Shown here: in pieces, positions 51,195 through 61,187 of the stretch
How positions within the stretch are numbered: position 1 is the first letter of the stretch
Layout of the letters: each line of letters opens with the position of its first letter
Source of the DNA: Acinetobacter indicus CIP 110367
GTDB taxonomy: Bacteria; Pseudomonadota; Gammaproteobacteria; Pseudomonadales; Moraxellaceae
Direction: 5' to 3'
DNA: 64,000 bases
Assembly: GCF_000488255.1 (NCBI RefSeq)
Contig: NZ_KI530754.1
Span: 699,807 to 763,806 of the forward strand
Program-made: the position numbers and the translations under genes
The notes under the pieces: generated by a model
What the model saw: only the letters and a program-made list of their open reading frames with translations
Told to the model about the DNA's origin: nothing
Databases searched by the model: none

Positions 51195-51470
51195 TCTTGC
51201 TCCTCATTTTCTTTCTTAAGATTTATTGCTAAATACTAGGTATAGTCTGCGTTTATCTCAACCTTATTGTGTTTCTTTTGGTTATGTTCACGTAGTCTGC
51301 TCCCCAAATCTGGTCATTCCCAAAGAGGCATAGGATTTGCCATAAGAATTCAAAATTCTTTCTGTTATTATGAATCCAATTGAAAAACTTGGGAAATGCA
51401 CTGGACACCGGCATTTGCGCCGACAGTCTCCAGGGTTGGACCCGATAATATCACCATAAGGGAACTGTAG

Positions 51471-52700
51471 ATGAAACGTGTTGTAATCACTGGCATGGGC
51501 ATTAATTCGTGCATTGGTAATACATTAGAAGATGTAACCCACTCTTTGCAAAATGGTATTTCAGGCACACGTTTTAACCAGACTTATGCTGAACTGAATT
51601 TTAAGAGCCATGTCAGTGCAGCTGCAGAACAGAATTTTGACAATATCGACCGTCGTTTAAAACGCTTCATGGGCGTGTGTGCAATGTATGCCTATAACGC
51701 AGCGGCAGCAGCCATTGAACATGCCGGCCTGAAAGTTGAAGATTTAGCTGGTAACCCGCGTTACGGTATTGCCGGTGGTTCAGGCGGCAACTCGACTGCA
51801 TCTGTGGTTGAAATGGTGGAATTACTGGAAGAAAAAGGCGCGCGTAAAATTGGCCCATTCTTTGTACCACGTAACATGTCAAACACCATTACGGCCAACC
51901 TGGGCGTTGCCTTTAAACTGCAAGGCGTTGCGCACTCGATTACCAGCGCATGTGCAACTTCTGCCGATGCGATTGGTTATGCCTACAACCTGATTCAACT
52001 GGGTAAACAGGATCTTATGCTGGCTGGCGGTGGTGAAGAAGATCACTGGTCACAAAGCCTGCTGTTTGATGCGATGGGTGCGCTGTGTGCCAAATACAAT
52101 GACACCCCAGAAACTGCTTCTCGTCCATATTCAGCAGACCGTGATGGTTTCGTGATTGCCGGCGGCGGTGGCTTCCTGGTACTGGAATCGCTGGAACATG
52201 CACAAGCACGTGGTGCCAACATTCTGGCAGAAGTGGTCGCGTATGCAGCCAACTCGGATGGTGCTGACATGGTTGCGCCAAGCGGTGAAGGTGCAACACG
52301 CTGTATCCTGATGGCGCTGGATGAAGCCAAACAGCATGGTGTTGAATCAATTGACTATGTGAACACACACGGTACATCTACCCCTGCAGGTGACGTGACT
52401 GAACTGAAAGCCATGGAACGTGCCTTTGGTGAAGGCCAGGTACCAGCCCTGAGCTCGACCAAATCTATGACCGGTCACAGCCTGGGTGCTGCCGGTGTAC
52501 AGGAAGCGATCTACTCTGTCCTGATGATGCAAAACGACTTTATTGCGCCAAACATCAACGTGACCGAGCTGGATGAAGGCGCGAAAGGCTTTGATATCGT
52601 ACTTGAAAAACGTGACGCAAAATTGAATACTGTGATGAGTAACAGTTTTGGTTTTGGCGGCGTAAACGCTTGTCTGATTTTCAAGAAATGGGATGCATAA
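51471..52700 (+). CDS. fabB: Beta-ketoacyl-ACP synthase I
   Basis: 409 aa, thiolase-fold condensing enzyme of fatty acid elongation. Catalytic Cys in SACATS, His in NTHGTSTPAGD and His in MTGHSLGAAGVQEAIYS; TVMSNSFGFGGVNA at the end. Sequence follows E. coli FabB (YNDTPETASRPYSADRDGFVIAGGGG) more than FabF, implying a role in unsaturated fatty acid synthesis. About 275 bp upstream carry no other gene. hemJ starts 19 bp downstream. Confidence 0.95.
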   Translation: MKRVVITGMGINSCIGNTLEDVTHSLQNGISGTRFNQTYAELNFKSHVSAAAEQNFDNIDRRLKRFMGVCAMYAYNAAAAAIEHAGLKVEDLAGNPRYGIAGGSGGNSTASVVEMVELLEEKGARKIGPFFVPRNMSNTITANLGVAFKLQGVAHSITSACATSADAIGYAYNLIQLGKQDLMLAGGGEEDHWSQSLLFDAMGALCAKYNDTPETASRPYSADRDGFVIAGGGGFLVLESLEHAQARGANILAEVVAYAANSDGADMVAPSGEGATRCILMALDEAKQHGVESIDYVNTHGTSTPAGDVTELKAMERAFGEGQVPALSSTKSMTGHSLGAAGVQEAIYSVLMMQNDFIAPNINVTELDEGAKGFDIVLEKRDAKLNTVMSNSFGFGGVNACLIFKKWDA

Positions 52701-52719
52701 TCCCTAAATAGGATTTTCG

Positions 52720-53172
52720 ATGGATGCACCTTCTGATGCTTTTTTATGGGTAAAAGCATTACATATTATTGCCGTGGTGTGCTGGTTCGCTGCACTGTTC
52801 TATCTGCCACGGTTATATGTTTACCATGCCATGAGTGAAGATGCGGTCAGTCATCAGCGTTTTGAAGTCATGGAACGCAAGTTGTACCGCGGAATTATGT
52901 GGCCTTCCATGATTGCCACCCTAATTACCGCCCACTTTCTGGTAGATTGGGGTGATGCCACCCGGAACTACCACGATGCCTTGTGGTTTTACCTGAAAGT
53001 GGCACTGGTCGGATTATTGGTGATTTACCATCTGGTTTGCGGTTATTACCGTCTGAAACTGATTGGCAATGCCCATTACAAGTCACACAAGTTCTGGCGC
53101 TTTTTCAATGAAATGCCGACAGTGCTGTTATTTGCAATTGTGATTCTGGTGGTGGTGAAACCTGTGTTCTAG
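52720..53172 (+). CDS. hemJ: Protoporphyrinogen IX oxidase HemJ
   Basis: 150 aa with four membrane helices. FLWVKALHIIAVVCWFAALFYLPRLYVYHA has the conserved His and Arg of the first helix; YLKVALVGLLVIYHLVCGYYR holds the Lys and a second His. HemJ oxidises protoporphyrinogen IX to protoporphyrin IX and is the form used in Acinetobacter and cyanobacteria instead of HemG/HemY. It follows fabB by 19 bp and may be co-transcribed. Confidence 0.93.
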   Translation: MDAPSDAFLWVKALHIIAVVCWFAALFYLPRLYVYHAMSEDAVSHQRFEVMERKLYRGIMWPSMIATLITAHFLVDWGDATRNYHDALWFYLKVALVGLLVIYHLVCGYYRLKLIGNAHYKSHKFWRFFNEMPTVLLFAIVILVVVKPVF

Positions 53173-53190
53173 CTCCATCGAAGAACAGAT

Positions 53191-53224
53191 AAAAAAAGCC
53201 TCGTTTGATACGAGGCTTTTTTGT
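53191..53224. terminator. Bidirectional terminator between hemJ and cycA
   Basis: Stem AAAAAAGCCTCGT / ACGAGGCTTTTTT with a short loop; it serves hemJ (+) and the dad operon (-). Confidence 0.88.
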
Positions 53225-53227
53225 GGG

Positions 53228-54697
53228 CTAGCGAAGGGTTTCTGACTTGGCATATTGCTCGGTCTGGGCATATTGCTGGTATTTACGCAGCCGCGGTTTA
53301 TATAGACCATAGTAAGTCACGGTTAAAATCACCAGCCACAACGGACTGACCAGCAGTGCTTTCAGCGTATCCGGCTCCAGACTGAGAATCACCAGTGCAA
53401 ACAGCAGGAAGGCCAACACCACATAGCTCATCAGCACCCCGCCCGGCATTTTAAAGCGTGAAGCAGCGTGTAACTGCGGCTGCAGTTTACGATAGCGCAG
53501 GTAACACACCATAATAATGCCCCAGATGCTAATAAACAGAATCACGCACAGCGAGCTGGCCAAGGTAAAGGCTTCAACGGTATTCGGCACAAAATACTGC
53601 AAGGCTGCACCGGCCATAATAAACAGACAGGAGAACAGCAGACCTTTGGCCGGTACTGCCCGTTTTGACAAGGTCGCCAACGCCTGTGGCGCCTGCCGGC
53701 CACGCGCTAGGCCAAACAGCATGCGGCTGGTCGAAAACACACCGCTGTTCATGGAAGACATCACCGAAGATAACACCACCAGATTCATAATAATCGCAGA
53801 GGTGGGAATACCGGCATGTAAAAACAACGACACAAACGGACTACGGTCTGCCGGAATCTGGTTCCACGGCGTCACCGACATCACCACAAATAAAGACAGC
53901 ACATAAAACAGGATAATCCGGGTCGGAATTGCATTGACTGCTTTGGGTAAATTCTTTTCTGGATCTTTGGTTTCAGCCGCCATGGTGCCCAGCAGCTCCA
54001 CCCCGACAAAGGCAAACAGCGCAATCTGGAAACCGGCCAGAAAACCGTTACCGCCTTGTGGAAACATACCACCATGTGACCAGACATGCTGAAAACTGGC
54101 AGTGGTGCCATCTGGCGCGGCAAACTGGTTAAAGACCATATAGCCACCAATACCAATCAGGCCTAAGATGGCCAGAATCTTGATCAGGGCAAACCAGAAC
54201 TCGATTTCACCAAACAGCTTGACCGTCAGTAAATTCAGTCCCAGTACAAACAGCACACAACCAACACTGATCAGCGCCTGCCCCATGGGAGTAAACGTGG
54301 TATCTGGTGGCAGCCAGAAACCGAGATAATTGATGATGGCTGCCAGATCGGCAATTCCGACCAGAATCCAGCCCAGCCAGTAGGACCAGCCAATATAGTA
54401 GCCCGCACCCGGCCCGATCAGCTCATGCGCCATATCAATAAAGGATTTATAGTGCAGATTGGACAGCAGGATTTCACCCAATGCGCGCATCAGGAAGAAA
54501 AACATCAGGCCAATAATCATATAAATAAACAGGATGGACGGGCCAGCCAAGGCAATGGTTTTGCCGGAGCCCATAAACAGTCCGGTGCCAATAGCGCCGC
54601 CAATGGCAATTAACTGCAGATGCCGGTTGGAGAGTTTGCGTTGTAATTCATGTGGCGACGAATGAACGTCATCGTGACGAGAGGAAGTCATGTTCAA
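53228..54697 (-). CDS. cycA: D-serine/D-alanine/glycine permease (CycA-like APC transporter)
   Basis: 489 aa, twelve hydrophobic segments of the AAT/APC family. RHLQLIAIGGAIGTGLFMGSGKTIALAGPSI is the substrate-binding first helix; AFVGVELLGTMAAETKDPEKNLPKAVN and MNSGVFSTSRMLFGLARG are family motifs. Position as the last gene of the dadA-dadX-ridA run strongly supports D-alanine uptake. 142 bp separate it from ridA; no terminator was seen there. Confidence 0.93.
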   Translation of the reverse strand: MNMTSSRHDDVHSSPHELQRKLSNRHLQLIAIGGAIGTGLFMGSGKTIALAGPSILFIYMIIGLMFFFLMRALGEILLSNLHYKSFIDMAHELIGPGAGYYIGWSYWLGWILVGIADLAAIINYLGFWLPPDTTFTPMGQALISVGCVLFVLGLNLLTVKLFGEIEFWFALIKILAILGLIGIGGYMVFNQFAAPDGTTASFQHVWSHGGMFPQGGNGFLAGFQIALFAFVGVELLGTMAAETKDPEKNLPKAVNAIPTRIILFYVLSLFVVMSVTPWNQIPADRSPFVSLFLHAGIPTSAIIMNLVVLSSVMSSMNSGVFSTSRMLFGLARGRQAPQALATLSKRAVPAKGLLFSCLFIMAGAALQYFVPNTVEAFTLASSLCVILFISIWGIIMVCYLRYRKLQPQLHAASRFKMPGGVLMSYVVLAFLLFALVILSLEPDTLKALLVSPLWLVILTVTYYGLYKPRLRKYQQYAQTEQYAKSETLR

Positions 54698-54839
54698 TAT
54701 CCTTATTGTGCCCTGACCCTGCCATCAGCGCAGGCTGTGCATACGTCATCCTGCAATGATGGTCCTGTACATCCCAACAAATCCTATCTTGGGCTGTACG
54801 CAGCGTCAGTGGCTGGGAGAGAAAACCAAACCAGACGGC

Positions 54840-55202
54840 TTATTTCTGTGCAGCGGTCACTGCAATTTCAATCAGCCAGTCCGGGTTGACCAGTTCCGCC
54901 TGAATGGTGGCACGTGCCGGTGTGGCATGGTCCTGCAACCATTCAATCCAGAGCGCATTCACGGTCTGGAAATCGGACAGATTCTTTAAAAAGAGTTGCG
55001 CAGATAAAATCCGGCTTTTATCGCTATTGGTTTCGGCCAGCAGCGTATCAATGGTCTGCAGCACTTCTTGCGTTTGCGCAGTGATGTCCTGCCCGGCAGT
55101 GGTTTTCGGAATCTGACCCGACAGATAGACCACCTGATTAAATACCGTTGCCGCACTCATCACTTCAGTGCTGTGAATACGTTGAATATCTTGAGAACTC
55201 AT
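54840..55202 (-). CDS. RidA-family imine deaminase
   Basis: 120 aa YjgF/YER057c/UK114 fold. FNQVVYLSGQIPKTTAGQDITAQTQEVLQTIDTLLAE and the C-terminal TPARATIQAELVNPDWLIEIAVTAA contain the Arg and Glu of the deaminase pocket. RidA hydrolyses reactive enamines and imines made by PLP enzymes and flavin oxidases. Here it lies between dadX and cycA, so it likely clears 2-iminopropionate produced by DadA or protects DadX. Confidence 0.92.
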   Translation of the reverse strand: MSSQDIQRIHSTEVMSAATVFNQVVYLSGQIPKTTAGQDITAQTQEVLQTIDTLLAETNSDKSRILSAQLFLKNLSDFQTVNALWIEWLQDHATPARATIQAELVNPDWLIEIAVTAAQK

Positions 55203-55226
55203 GTTGTGATCCTGTTGAATAAAATT

Positions 55227-56339
55227 TTATGCCTGCACCACAAACGGCACCCGGGCGGTGATGGCGCACATCAGCTCATAGCCAACGGTACCGGCTGCCT
55301 GACTGACCTCATCGACCGGCAAGATGGCACCACTGCTGGAATAGCCCCACAGCACCACTTCAGCGCCAATATCGGCGTCAGGAAGATGGCTAAGATCGAC
55401 CGCCAGCATATCCATACTGACCCGACCCAGCGTCTGGCTGCGCTGCGAATTGACCAGTACCGGTGTACCGCTTGGAGAAATTCGCTGATAGCCATCGGCA
55501 TAGCCCCAGGCCACTACGCCAATCCGCATGGATTTTTCGGCGACAAAGCTGGAGCCATAGCCAATACTTTCTCCAGCCTTCAGCTGCTGGACAGCAATAA
55601 TTTCACTGCGCAGGCTCATGCTCGGTTTCAGGTTCCAGTCCTGAATTGTGTGCTGTGGAAAATCGGGGGAACTGCCGTACAGCATGATGCCGCTACGCAT
55701 CACATCACTATGCAGGGCCGGCGCATGACGTAGCAGCGCCGCGCTATTACAGAGCGAACGCTTGCCAGGCAGGCCGGCAATGGTCTGTTCAAAACACTGC
55801 TGCTGATAGTCAATGCCCGGCGCGCCAAAACGTTCGCCGTCGGCATCGGAGAAATGCATCATGTGGGTAATAGAGGCGATAATTTCCAATGCCTGTAACT
55901 GGGCGAAGGCGTCCCGGTAAGTGGCGGGTGTAAAACCCAGACGGTTCATGCCACTGTTCATTTTCAGATAGACATGAAAACGTGCTTCCGGATGCTGACG
56001 CTGGAACTGCTGTAACCAGTCAATTTGATGGGCGCTGTGAATGCTAAAGCTCAAGCAATGTTGCTGACAGACAAATAAATCTTCCAGACAGAAAATGCCT
56101 TCCAGCAACAGAATATCGCCCTGCCAGCCCAGCTGGCGTAATCTCAGCGCCTCGGCCAGATCCAGCAAGGCAAAGCCATCGGCGGACTGAAAAGCCGGAT
56201 AGACCCGCTCGATGCCATGACCATAGGCATTGGCCTTGACCACGGCATAAACTTGGCTGTCCCCGGCATACTGCCGGGCAATCTGCAGGTTATGGCGCAG
56301 TGCATCGAGATGCACCACCGCCTGAATTGGTCTGGACAT
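55227..56339 (-). CDS. dadX: Catabolic alanine racemase
   Basis: 370 aa from the ATG at 56339. PLP lysine in VYAVVKANAYGHG near the N-terminus; IGVVAWGYADGYQRISP carries the catalytic Tyr; SMDMLAVDLSHLP and GYELMCAI close the C-terminal barrel. It interconverts L- and D-alanine. Genetic linkage to dadA points to the catabolic isozyme that feeds DadA. 24 bp before ridA, 22 bp after dadA. Confidence 0.95.
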   Translation of the reverse strand: MSRPIQAVVHLDALRHNLQIARQYAGDSQVYAVVKANAYGHGIERVYPAFQSADGFALLDLAEALRLRQLGWQGDILLLEGIFCLEDLFVCQQHCLSFSIHSAHQIDWLQQFQRQHPEARFHVYLKMNSGMNRLGFTPATYRDAFAQLQALEIIASITHMMHFSDADGERFGAPGIDYQQQCFEQTIAGLPGKRSLCNSAALLRHAPALHSDVMRSGIMLYGSSPDFPQHTIQDWNLKPSMSLRSEIIAVQQLKAGESIGYGSSFVAEKSMRIGVVAWGYADGYQRISPSGTPVLVNSQRSQTLGRVSMDMLAVDLSHLPDADIGAEVVLWGYSSSGAILPVDEVSQAAGTVGYELMCAITARVPFVVQA

Positions 56340-56361
56340 CGTTCTTCCTTGAATCAATACC

Positions 56362-57615
56362 TTAAGCAGCGTAACGCTGTAACGATAAGCCTTCAGTGCT
56401 AATTTCCGGTTGCTGCTGCATCACCAGATCACTGATTAACTTGCCCGAACCACAGGCCATGGTCCAGCCTAAAGTCCCGTGACCGGTATTCAGGAACAGG
56501 TTTTTATAGCGGGTGCCACCAATAATCGGGGTGCTGTCTGGCGTCATTGGACGTAAACCGGTCCAGAAGCTGGCCTGCGGTAAATCACCACCCGGGAATA
56601 AATCTTTGGTGACCATTTCTAAAGTGGCACGACGATCCTGATTCAGACCGAGGTTAAAGCCGCTTAATTCAGCCATACCACCGACACGAATCCGCTGGTC
56701 AAAACGGGTAATGGCAATCTTGTAAGTTTCATCCAGAACTGTTGATTGTGGCGCCATGGCCGGATCGACAATTGGCACAGTCAGCGAATAACCTTTCACC
56801 GGATAGACCGGCAGGTCCAGATGCAGCGGTTTCAGGAATTCACGTGAATAACTGCCAAAGGCCAGCACATAACGGTCTGCGGTCAGCACTTTGCCATTGA
56901 CCAGCATGCCTTTAATCTCGTCGCCTTCAACCAGCAGTTTTTCTACATTCTGGTTAAACTGGAAATCAACCCCCATCTCCTGTGCCAGTTTGGCCAGCGC
57001 ATTGGTAAACAGATAGCAGTCGCCAGTTTCATCATTAGGCAAGTGCAAGCCACCAACCAGTTTATCTTTGGCCGCAGCCAAAGCCGGTTCAACCCGGGCC
57101 AGACCATCACGGTCTAACAGCTCATATTCCACACCGCTTTCTTTTAATACTTCAATGTCACGCTGTACGGCATCGAGCTGGGCATCTTTACGGAACAGCT
57201 GCAGCGTGCCTTTAGAGCGGTTTTCATAGCTGATTCCGGTGTCTTGGCGTAACTGTCTCAGGCAATCGCGGCTATATTCGGCTACCCGCACCATCCGCTC
57301 TTTATTAATAGCATAGTGCTGCGCATTACAGTTTTTCAGCATTTGCGCCATCCACTGTAACTGCCACATACTGCCATCCAAATTCACGGCCAAAGGTGCA
57401 TGATGCTGGAACATCCACTTCACGGCTTTAAATGGAATCCCCGGCGCTGCCCACGGCGTTGAATAGCCCGGTGAAACCTGTCCGGCATTCCCGAAGCTGG
57501 TTTCTTCCGCCGGCCCGGTTTGACGATCCAGCACCGTCACACTTGCACCCTGCTGCGCCAGATAATATGCGCTGGTCACCCCAATGACACCGCTTCCCAA
57601 CACAATTACACGCAT
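56362..57615 (-). CDS. dadA: D-amino acid dehydrogenase small subunit
   Basis: 417 aa from the ATG at 57615 ([24 protein letters not shown]). FAD-binding [32 protein letters not shown] and the C-terminal [31 protein letters not shown] are DadA signatures. It oxidises D-alanine to pyruvate and ammonia and passes electrons to the respiratory chain at the inner membrane. First gene of dadA-dadX-ridA-cycA, divergent from the Lrp-type regulator. Confidence 0.96.
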   Translation of the reverse strand: MRVIVLGSGVIGVTSAYYLAQQGASVTVLDRQTGPAEETSFGNAGQVSPGYSTPWAAPGIPFKAVKWMFQHHAPLAVNLDGSMWQLQWMAQMLKNCNAQHYAINKERMVRVAEYSRDCLRQLRQDTGISYENRSKGTLQLFRKDAQLDAVQRDIEVLKESGVEYELLDRDGLARVEPALAAAKDKLVGGLHLPNDETGDCYLFTNALAKLAQEMGVDFQFNQNVEKLLVEGDEIKGMLVNGKVLTADRYVLAFGSYSREFLKPLHLDLPVYPVKGYSLTVPIVDPAMAPQSTVLDETYKIAITRFDQRIRVGGMAELSGFNLGLNQDRRATLEMVTKDLFPGGDLPQASFWTGLRPMTPDSTPIIGGTRYKNLFLNTGHGTLGWTMACGSGKLISDLVMQQQPEISTEGLSLQRYAA

Positions 57616-57754
57616 AGACTTGACCTCAAACACATTCCAGTTTATTTAACTAGTATATTTTCGGATCAATAGTGAATTTTGCTATTTTTAGTGGGTATTT
57701 TCAGATAATCCGCCCATTTTTTCAGGATATTTTTTGGAATAAAGGAATTTTTAG

Positions 57755-58222
57755 ATGCGTAAATTAGACCGGATTGATCGCATGATTTTGGACATCCTGC
57801 AAAACAATGGCCGGATTGCGATTAGTGAGCTGGCGGCCAAGGTCAATTTATCCACCACGCCCTGCTCGGAACGGGTTAAACGGCTGGAACGCGATGGCAT
57901 TATTATGGGCTATTATGCCCGCCTGAATCCTGAACTGGTGGACAAGAAACTGCTGGTATTTCTGGAGATTAAACTGTCGGCCAAATCGGGCGATGTGTTT
58001 GATCAGGTGGCGCGAGATCTGGTGGATATTCCGGAAGTGCTCGAGTGTCATCTGATTTCCGGCGAGTTTGATTATCTGGTTAAAGCACGGCTCAAAGAAA
58101 TGAGCGCCTACCGGCGTTTACTTGGCGATTTACTGAAAAAATTGCCGGCCTCAGCCTCTTCACACAGTTATGTGGTAATGGAAGAAGTTAAAGAAAGTCT
58201 GTATTTAAATATTGAAGGCTGA
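57755..58222 (+). CDS. Lrp/AsnC-family transcriptional regulator (probable dad regulator)
   Basis: 155 aa. N-terminal winged helix (LDRIDRMILDILQNNGRIAISELAAKVNLSTTPCSERVKRLERDGII) and C-terminal RAM ligand domain (GDVFDQVARDLVDIPEVLECHLISGEFDYLVKARL). Divergence from dadA over 139 AT-rich bp matches the dadA/dadR arrangement of pseudomonads, where the protein responds to alanine. A global Lrp role is the alternative. Confidence 0.92.
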   Translation: MRKLDRIDRMILDILQNNGRIAISELAAKVNLSTTPCSERVKRLERDGIIMGYYARLNPELVDKKLLVFLEIKLSAKSGDVFDQVARDLVDIPEVLECHLISGEFDYLVKARLKEMSAYRRLLGDLLKKLPASASSHSYVVMEEVKESLYLNIEG

Positions 58223-58265
58223 TGTTTCAGAGAGTCGATAGATCCGTCGATGTGATTAGGCGCAT

Positions 58266-58318
58266 GGAAAATCCAGCCACCGGCTGATGAATACAGCATC
58301 AGCCGAATGGATTTTTTA
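58266..58318. terminator. Terminator between the Lrp-type gene and the HAD phosphatase gene
   Basis: Inner stem CGGCTGATG / CATCAGCCG with a 7-nt loop, outer pairing AAAATCCA / TGGATTTT, then T-run on the plus strand. It serves the regulator gene and probably the convergent HAD gene. Confidence 0.8.
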
Positions 58319-58320
58319 TA

Positions 58321-59001
58321 TTAAGCCTGACAGGATACCAATGCACTATTTAAGTCAGCCACTACATTCGGCAACTGGGAAAACTGCTGAATACGGGCTT
58401 TTGGTGCAGCATGATCCAGCTCTTGCATCGTGCCATAACCATATTCGACCGCGACCGCTTCAATCCCGTTATGTCGCGCCCCCAGCACATCATATTCCCG
58501 GTCGCCGACCATAAGACATTGGCTGGCCTGCAGCTGTTCCTGCTCCAGAATATAGGCAATTAATTCATCTTTATGGGTCCGATCACCATTCAGCTCGCTG
58601 CCATAAATGCCGGTAAAATTCTGTTCCAGCTCAAAATGCTCCAGAATCTGCCGTGCATAAATGGTCGGCTTGGCCGTGGCTAAAAACAGCTGATAGCCCT
58701 GGAGTTTCAAGGTTTGCAAGGTTTCCGCCACAGTCGGATAAACCTTATTTTCATATAAACCGGTCACGGCAAAACGCTCGCGATAACCCATCAGTGCCTG
58801 TTCCGCCAGCACATCATTCGGTTCAACCTGTAAAATTTTTGCCAGTGAAGCTTTCAGTGGCGGACCAATAATCCAGTCAATATTTTCAGATTCTGGTAGT
58901 GGATGACCAATTTTTGCCAGTCCATAACGCGCCGAGGTGGTAATACCCACTTTTGGATCGGTCAGGGTGCCATCCAAATCAATCAGCAGATGTTTAATCA
59001 T
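58321..59001 (-). CDS. HAD-family phosphatase (phosphoglycolate phosphatase-like)
   Basis: 226 aa from the ATG at 59001, so that the nucleophile motif is at the start (MIKHLLIDLDGTLTDPK). FLATAKPTIYARQILEHFEL is motif II, THKDELIAYIL gives the Lys, and CLMVGDREYDVLGARHNGI is the acidic motif IV. The C1 cap helical domain (about 20-85) resembles Gph/PGMB-type enzymes. Substrate unknown; phosphoglycolate, nucleoside or sugar phosphates are possible. Divergent from thiD. Confidence 0.85.
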   Translation of the reverse strand: MIKHLLIDLDGTLTDPKVGITTSARYGLAKIGHPLPESENIDWIIGPPLKASLAKILQVEPNDVLAEQALMGYRERFAVTGLYENKVYPTVAETLQTLKLQGYQLFLATAKPTIYARQILEHFELEQNFTGIYGSELNGDRTHKDELIAYILEQEQLQASQCLMVGDREYDVLGARHNGIEAVAVEYGYGTMQELDHAAPKARIQQFSQLPNVVADLNSALVSCQA

Positions 59002-59078
59002 GAATTTTTCTCCCCCTTCGACCGTGAAATACACTCGAGACTTGATTCAAAGTTGCCTATACTAACGTAAATTCATGA

Positions 59079-59861
<783 letters not shown>

Positions 59862-59868
59862 TCCTTAA

Positions 59869-59900
59869 TATAAAAAATACCTGCTATAAAAAATACCTGC
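59869..59900. repeat. 16-bp tandem duplication beside the thiD terminator
   Basis: tataaaaaatacctgc occurs twice in a row (59869-59884, 59885-59900). The second copy forms the 5' arm of the terminator hairpin, so the duplication copies that arm. Confidence 0.85.
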
Positions 59901-59919
59901 CCCATGGCAGGTATTTTTT
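59888..59919. terminator. Bidirectional terminator between thiD and the catalase-like gene
   Basis: Stem AAAAAATACCTGCC / GGCAGGTATTTTTT with loop CCAT. It serves thiD (+) and the catalase-like gene (-). Confidence 0.88.
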
Positions 59920-59939
59920 CGACCTGAATCTGAAGCCCT

Positions 59940-61034
59940 TTAATCCGGCATATCATCCAGCTGCTGCGGTTCGGCTCGCGGCTGGGTATTCATCCGGTGC
60001 CGGAACGAGGCGGAACGTTCATAAGCCTGTTTACGTACCCGCATAATTGAACCCAAAGGTTGATGCGCCTGCACGCCATGCCACGGGTTAAACGACAACA
60101 CATCATCGGCATAAACCCGCCGCTCCGGACTATAGCTGTCCTGTTTGGGAAAATGCAAAGTGCCAATGGTCTGATGCGCAGATTCTTCTTCCGGCCATAA
60201 TACCGAGGCATCTTCAATGGGCATCCGTTCCAGACTGGTACATAATTGCGCACGCAATACATAATCGGCGCTATGGTGCTTAAAGAAATCCCGAACCAGA
60301 TCGCGGATGCTGGAGTCATGACTAATCTGCATTGGAATATTGGTCAGCTGACGTACCGAGGTCGATTCCGGCGCCACACTGATTTTTGCCATATAGTCGC
60401 CATAACGCAGTGCAGCCATGGTGTGATAGGTTTCACCGAGAATATGGTTCTGACTGCGCGCCCAGCCTTTTAAAGTTACCGGTACTTCTAAACCGGCTTT
60501 ATCCACCAGTGCATTTAAACTGCGCGCCATACTGCGCATGCCTTTTAACATCGGATCGGGCGCCTGTTCCGCGCGTGTCACCAGGGGCAGCATCTGCTGG
60601 TATTTACGCAGCGTGCCAAAGGCCAGCACCGGAATATTCACCATCAGAATATCCTGGTTTTTACCATCACTCGGATCATCGGCCAGTAAGCGTGCGCCCG
60701 GCACATTCAAGATTTTTAAGGCAAAGCCATGCGGTACTGGCACCTGGTCACTGCGTAAATCTCCCGGCGCAGCCGATAAACGCACCATCACATCATAATG
60801 TCCTGGCTCGGCAAAAATTCCCTGCGCCAAATGCGGCGGCAACACCGGCACGGTCAAAATACCTTTCAGAAATGCATGTGATTTGGCATGCGCATCGCGG
60901 ACTGCATGGCGATGCTTGTCAAACACCTGTTGTCGGGCTTGGGCCATATGCTCGATAATATCTTCAATCAAGCGGCTTTCATTCGGCTGTTCCTGTTCAA
61001 CCTGCGGGGTATACGGTAGATACGGCTCTGACAT
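59940..61034 (-). CDS. Catalase-fold (heme) family protein
   Basis: 364 aa from the ATG at 61034 (MSEPYLPYTPQ...). Resembles the short catalase-related family rather than classical KatE: DAHAKSHAFLKGILTVPVLPPHLAQGIF (distal His region), GHYDVMVRLSAAPGD, HGFALKILNVPGARLL, NQDILMVNIPVLAFGTLRKYQ, and C-terminal LSFNPWHGVQAHQPLGSIMRVRKQAYERSASFRHRMN. The usual proximal RxFxYxDTQ tyrosine motif of catalases is not evident. Hydroperoxide metabolism is plausible; real catalase activity is uncertain. Confidence 0.8.
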   Translation of the reverse strand: MSEPYLPYTPQVEQEQPNESRLIEDIIEHMAQARQQVFDKHRHAVRDAHAKSHAFLKGILTVPVLPPHLAQGIFAEPGHYDVMVRLSAAPGDLRSDQVPVPHGFALKILNVPGARLLADDPSDGKNQDILMVNIPVLAFGTLRKYQQMLPLVTRAEQAPDPMLKGMRSMARSLNALVDKAGLEVPVTLKGWARSQNHILGETYHTMAALRYGDYMAKISVAPESTSVRQLTNIPMQISHDSSIRDLVRDFFKHHSADYVLRAQLCTSLERMPIEDASVLWPEEESAHQTIGTLHFPKQDSYSPERRVYADDVLSFNPWHGVQAHQPLGSIMRVRKQAYERSASFRHRMNTQPRAEPQQLDDMPD

Positions 61035-61187
61035 CGTGAACGCTCCTGTTCCGGCCTGAACATCTGGCAAAAATTGGCTAATATCCACCAATCTAGCAAG
61101 CTGAGAGCCAGAAAAATATAGTGCTTATTCAACAGTTCAGGAGAGTTTGGTAAGCGTAGACGACTCAGCTCAACACGATACTTGGGT

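Noticed and set aside
55068..55733. 221-codon plus-strand frame opposite dadX and ridA
   Set aside because: It overlaps two well-supported genes in antisense, has no family resemblance and spans their junction.
60386..60958. 190-codon plus-strand frame opposite the catalase-like gene
   Set aside because: Pro/Ala/His-rich antisense shadow with no ribosome site or recognisable domain.
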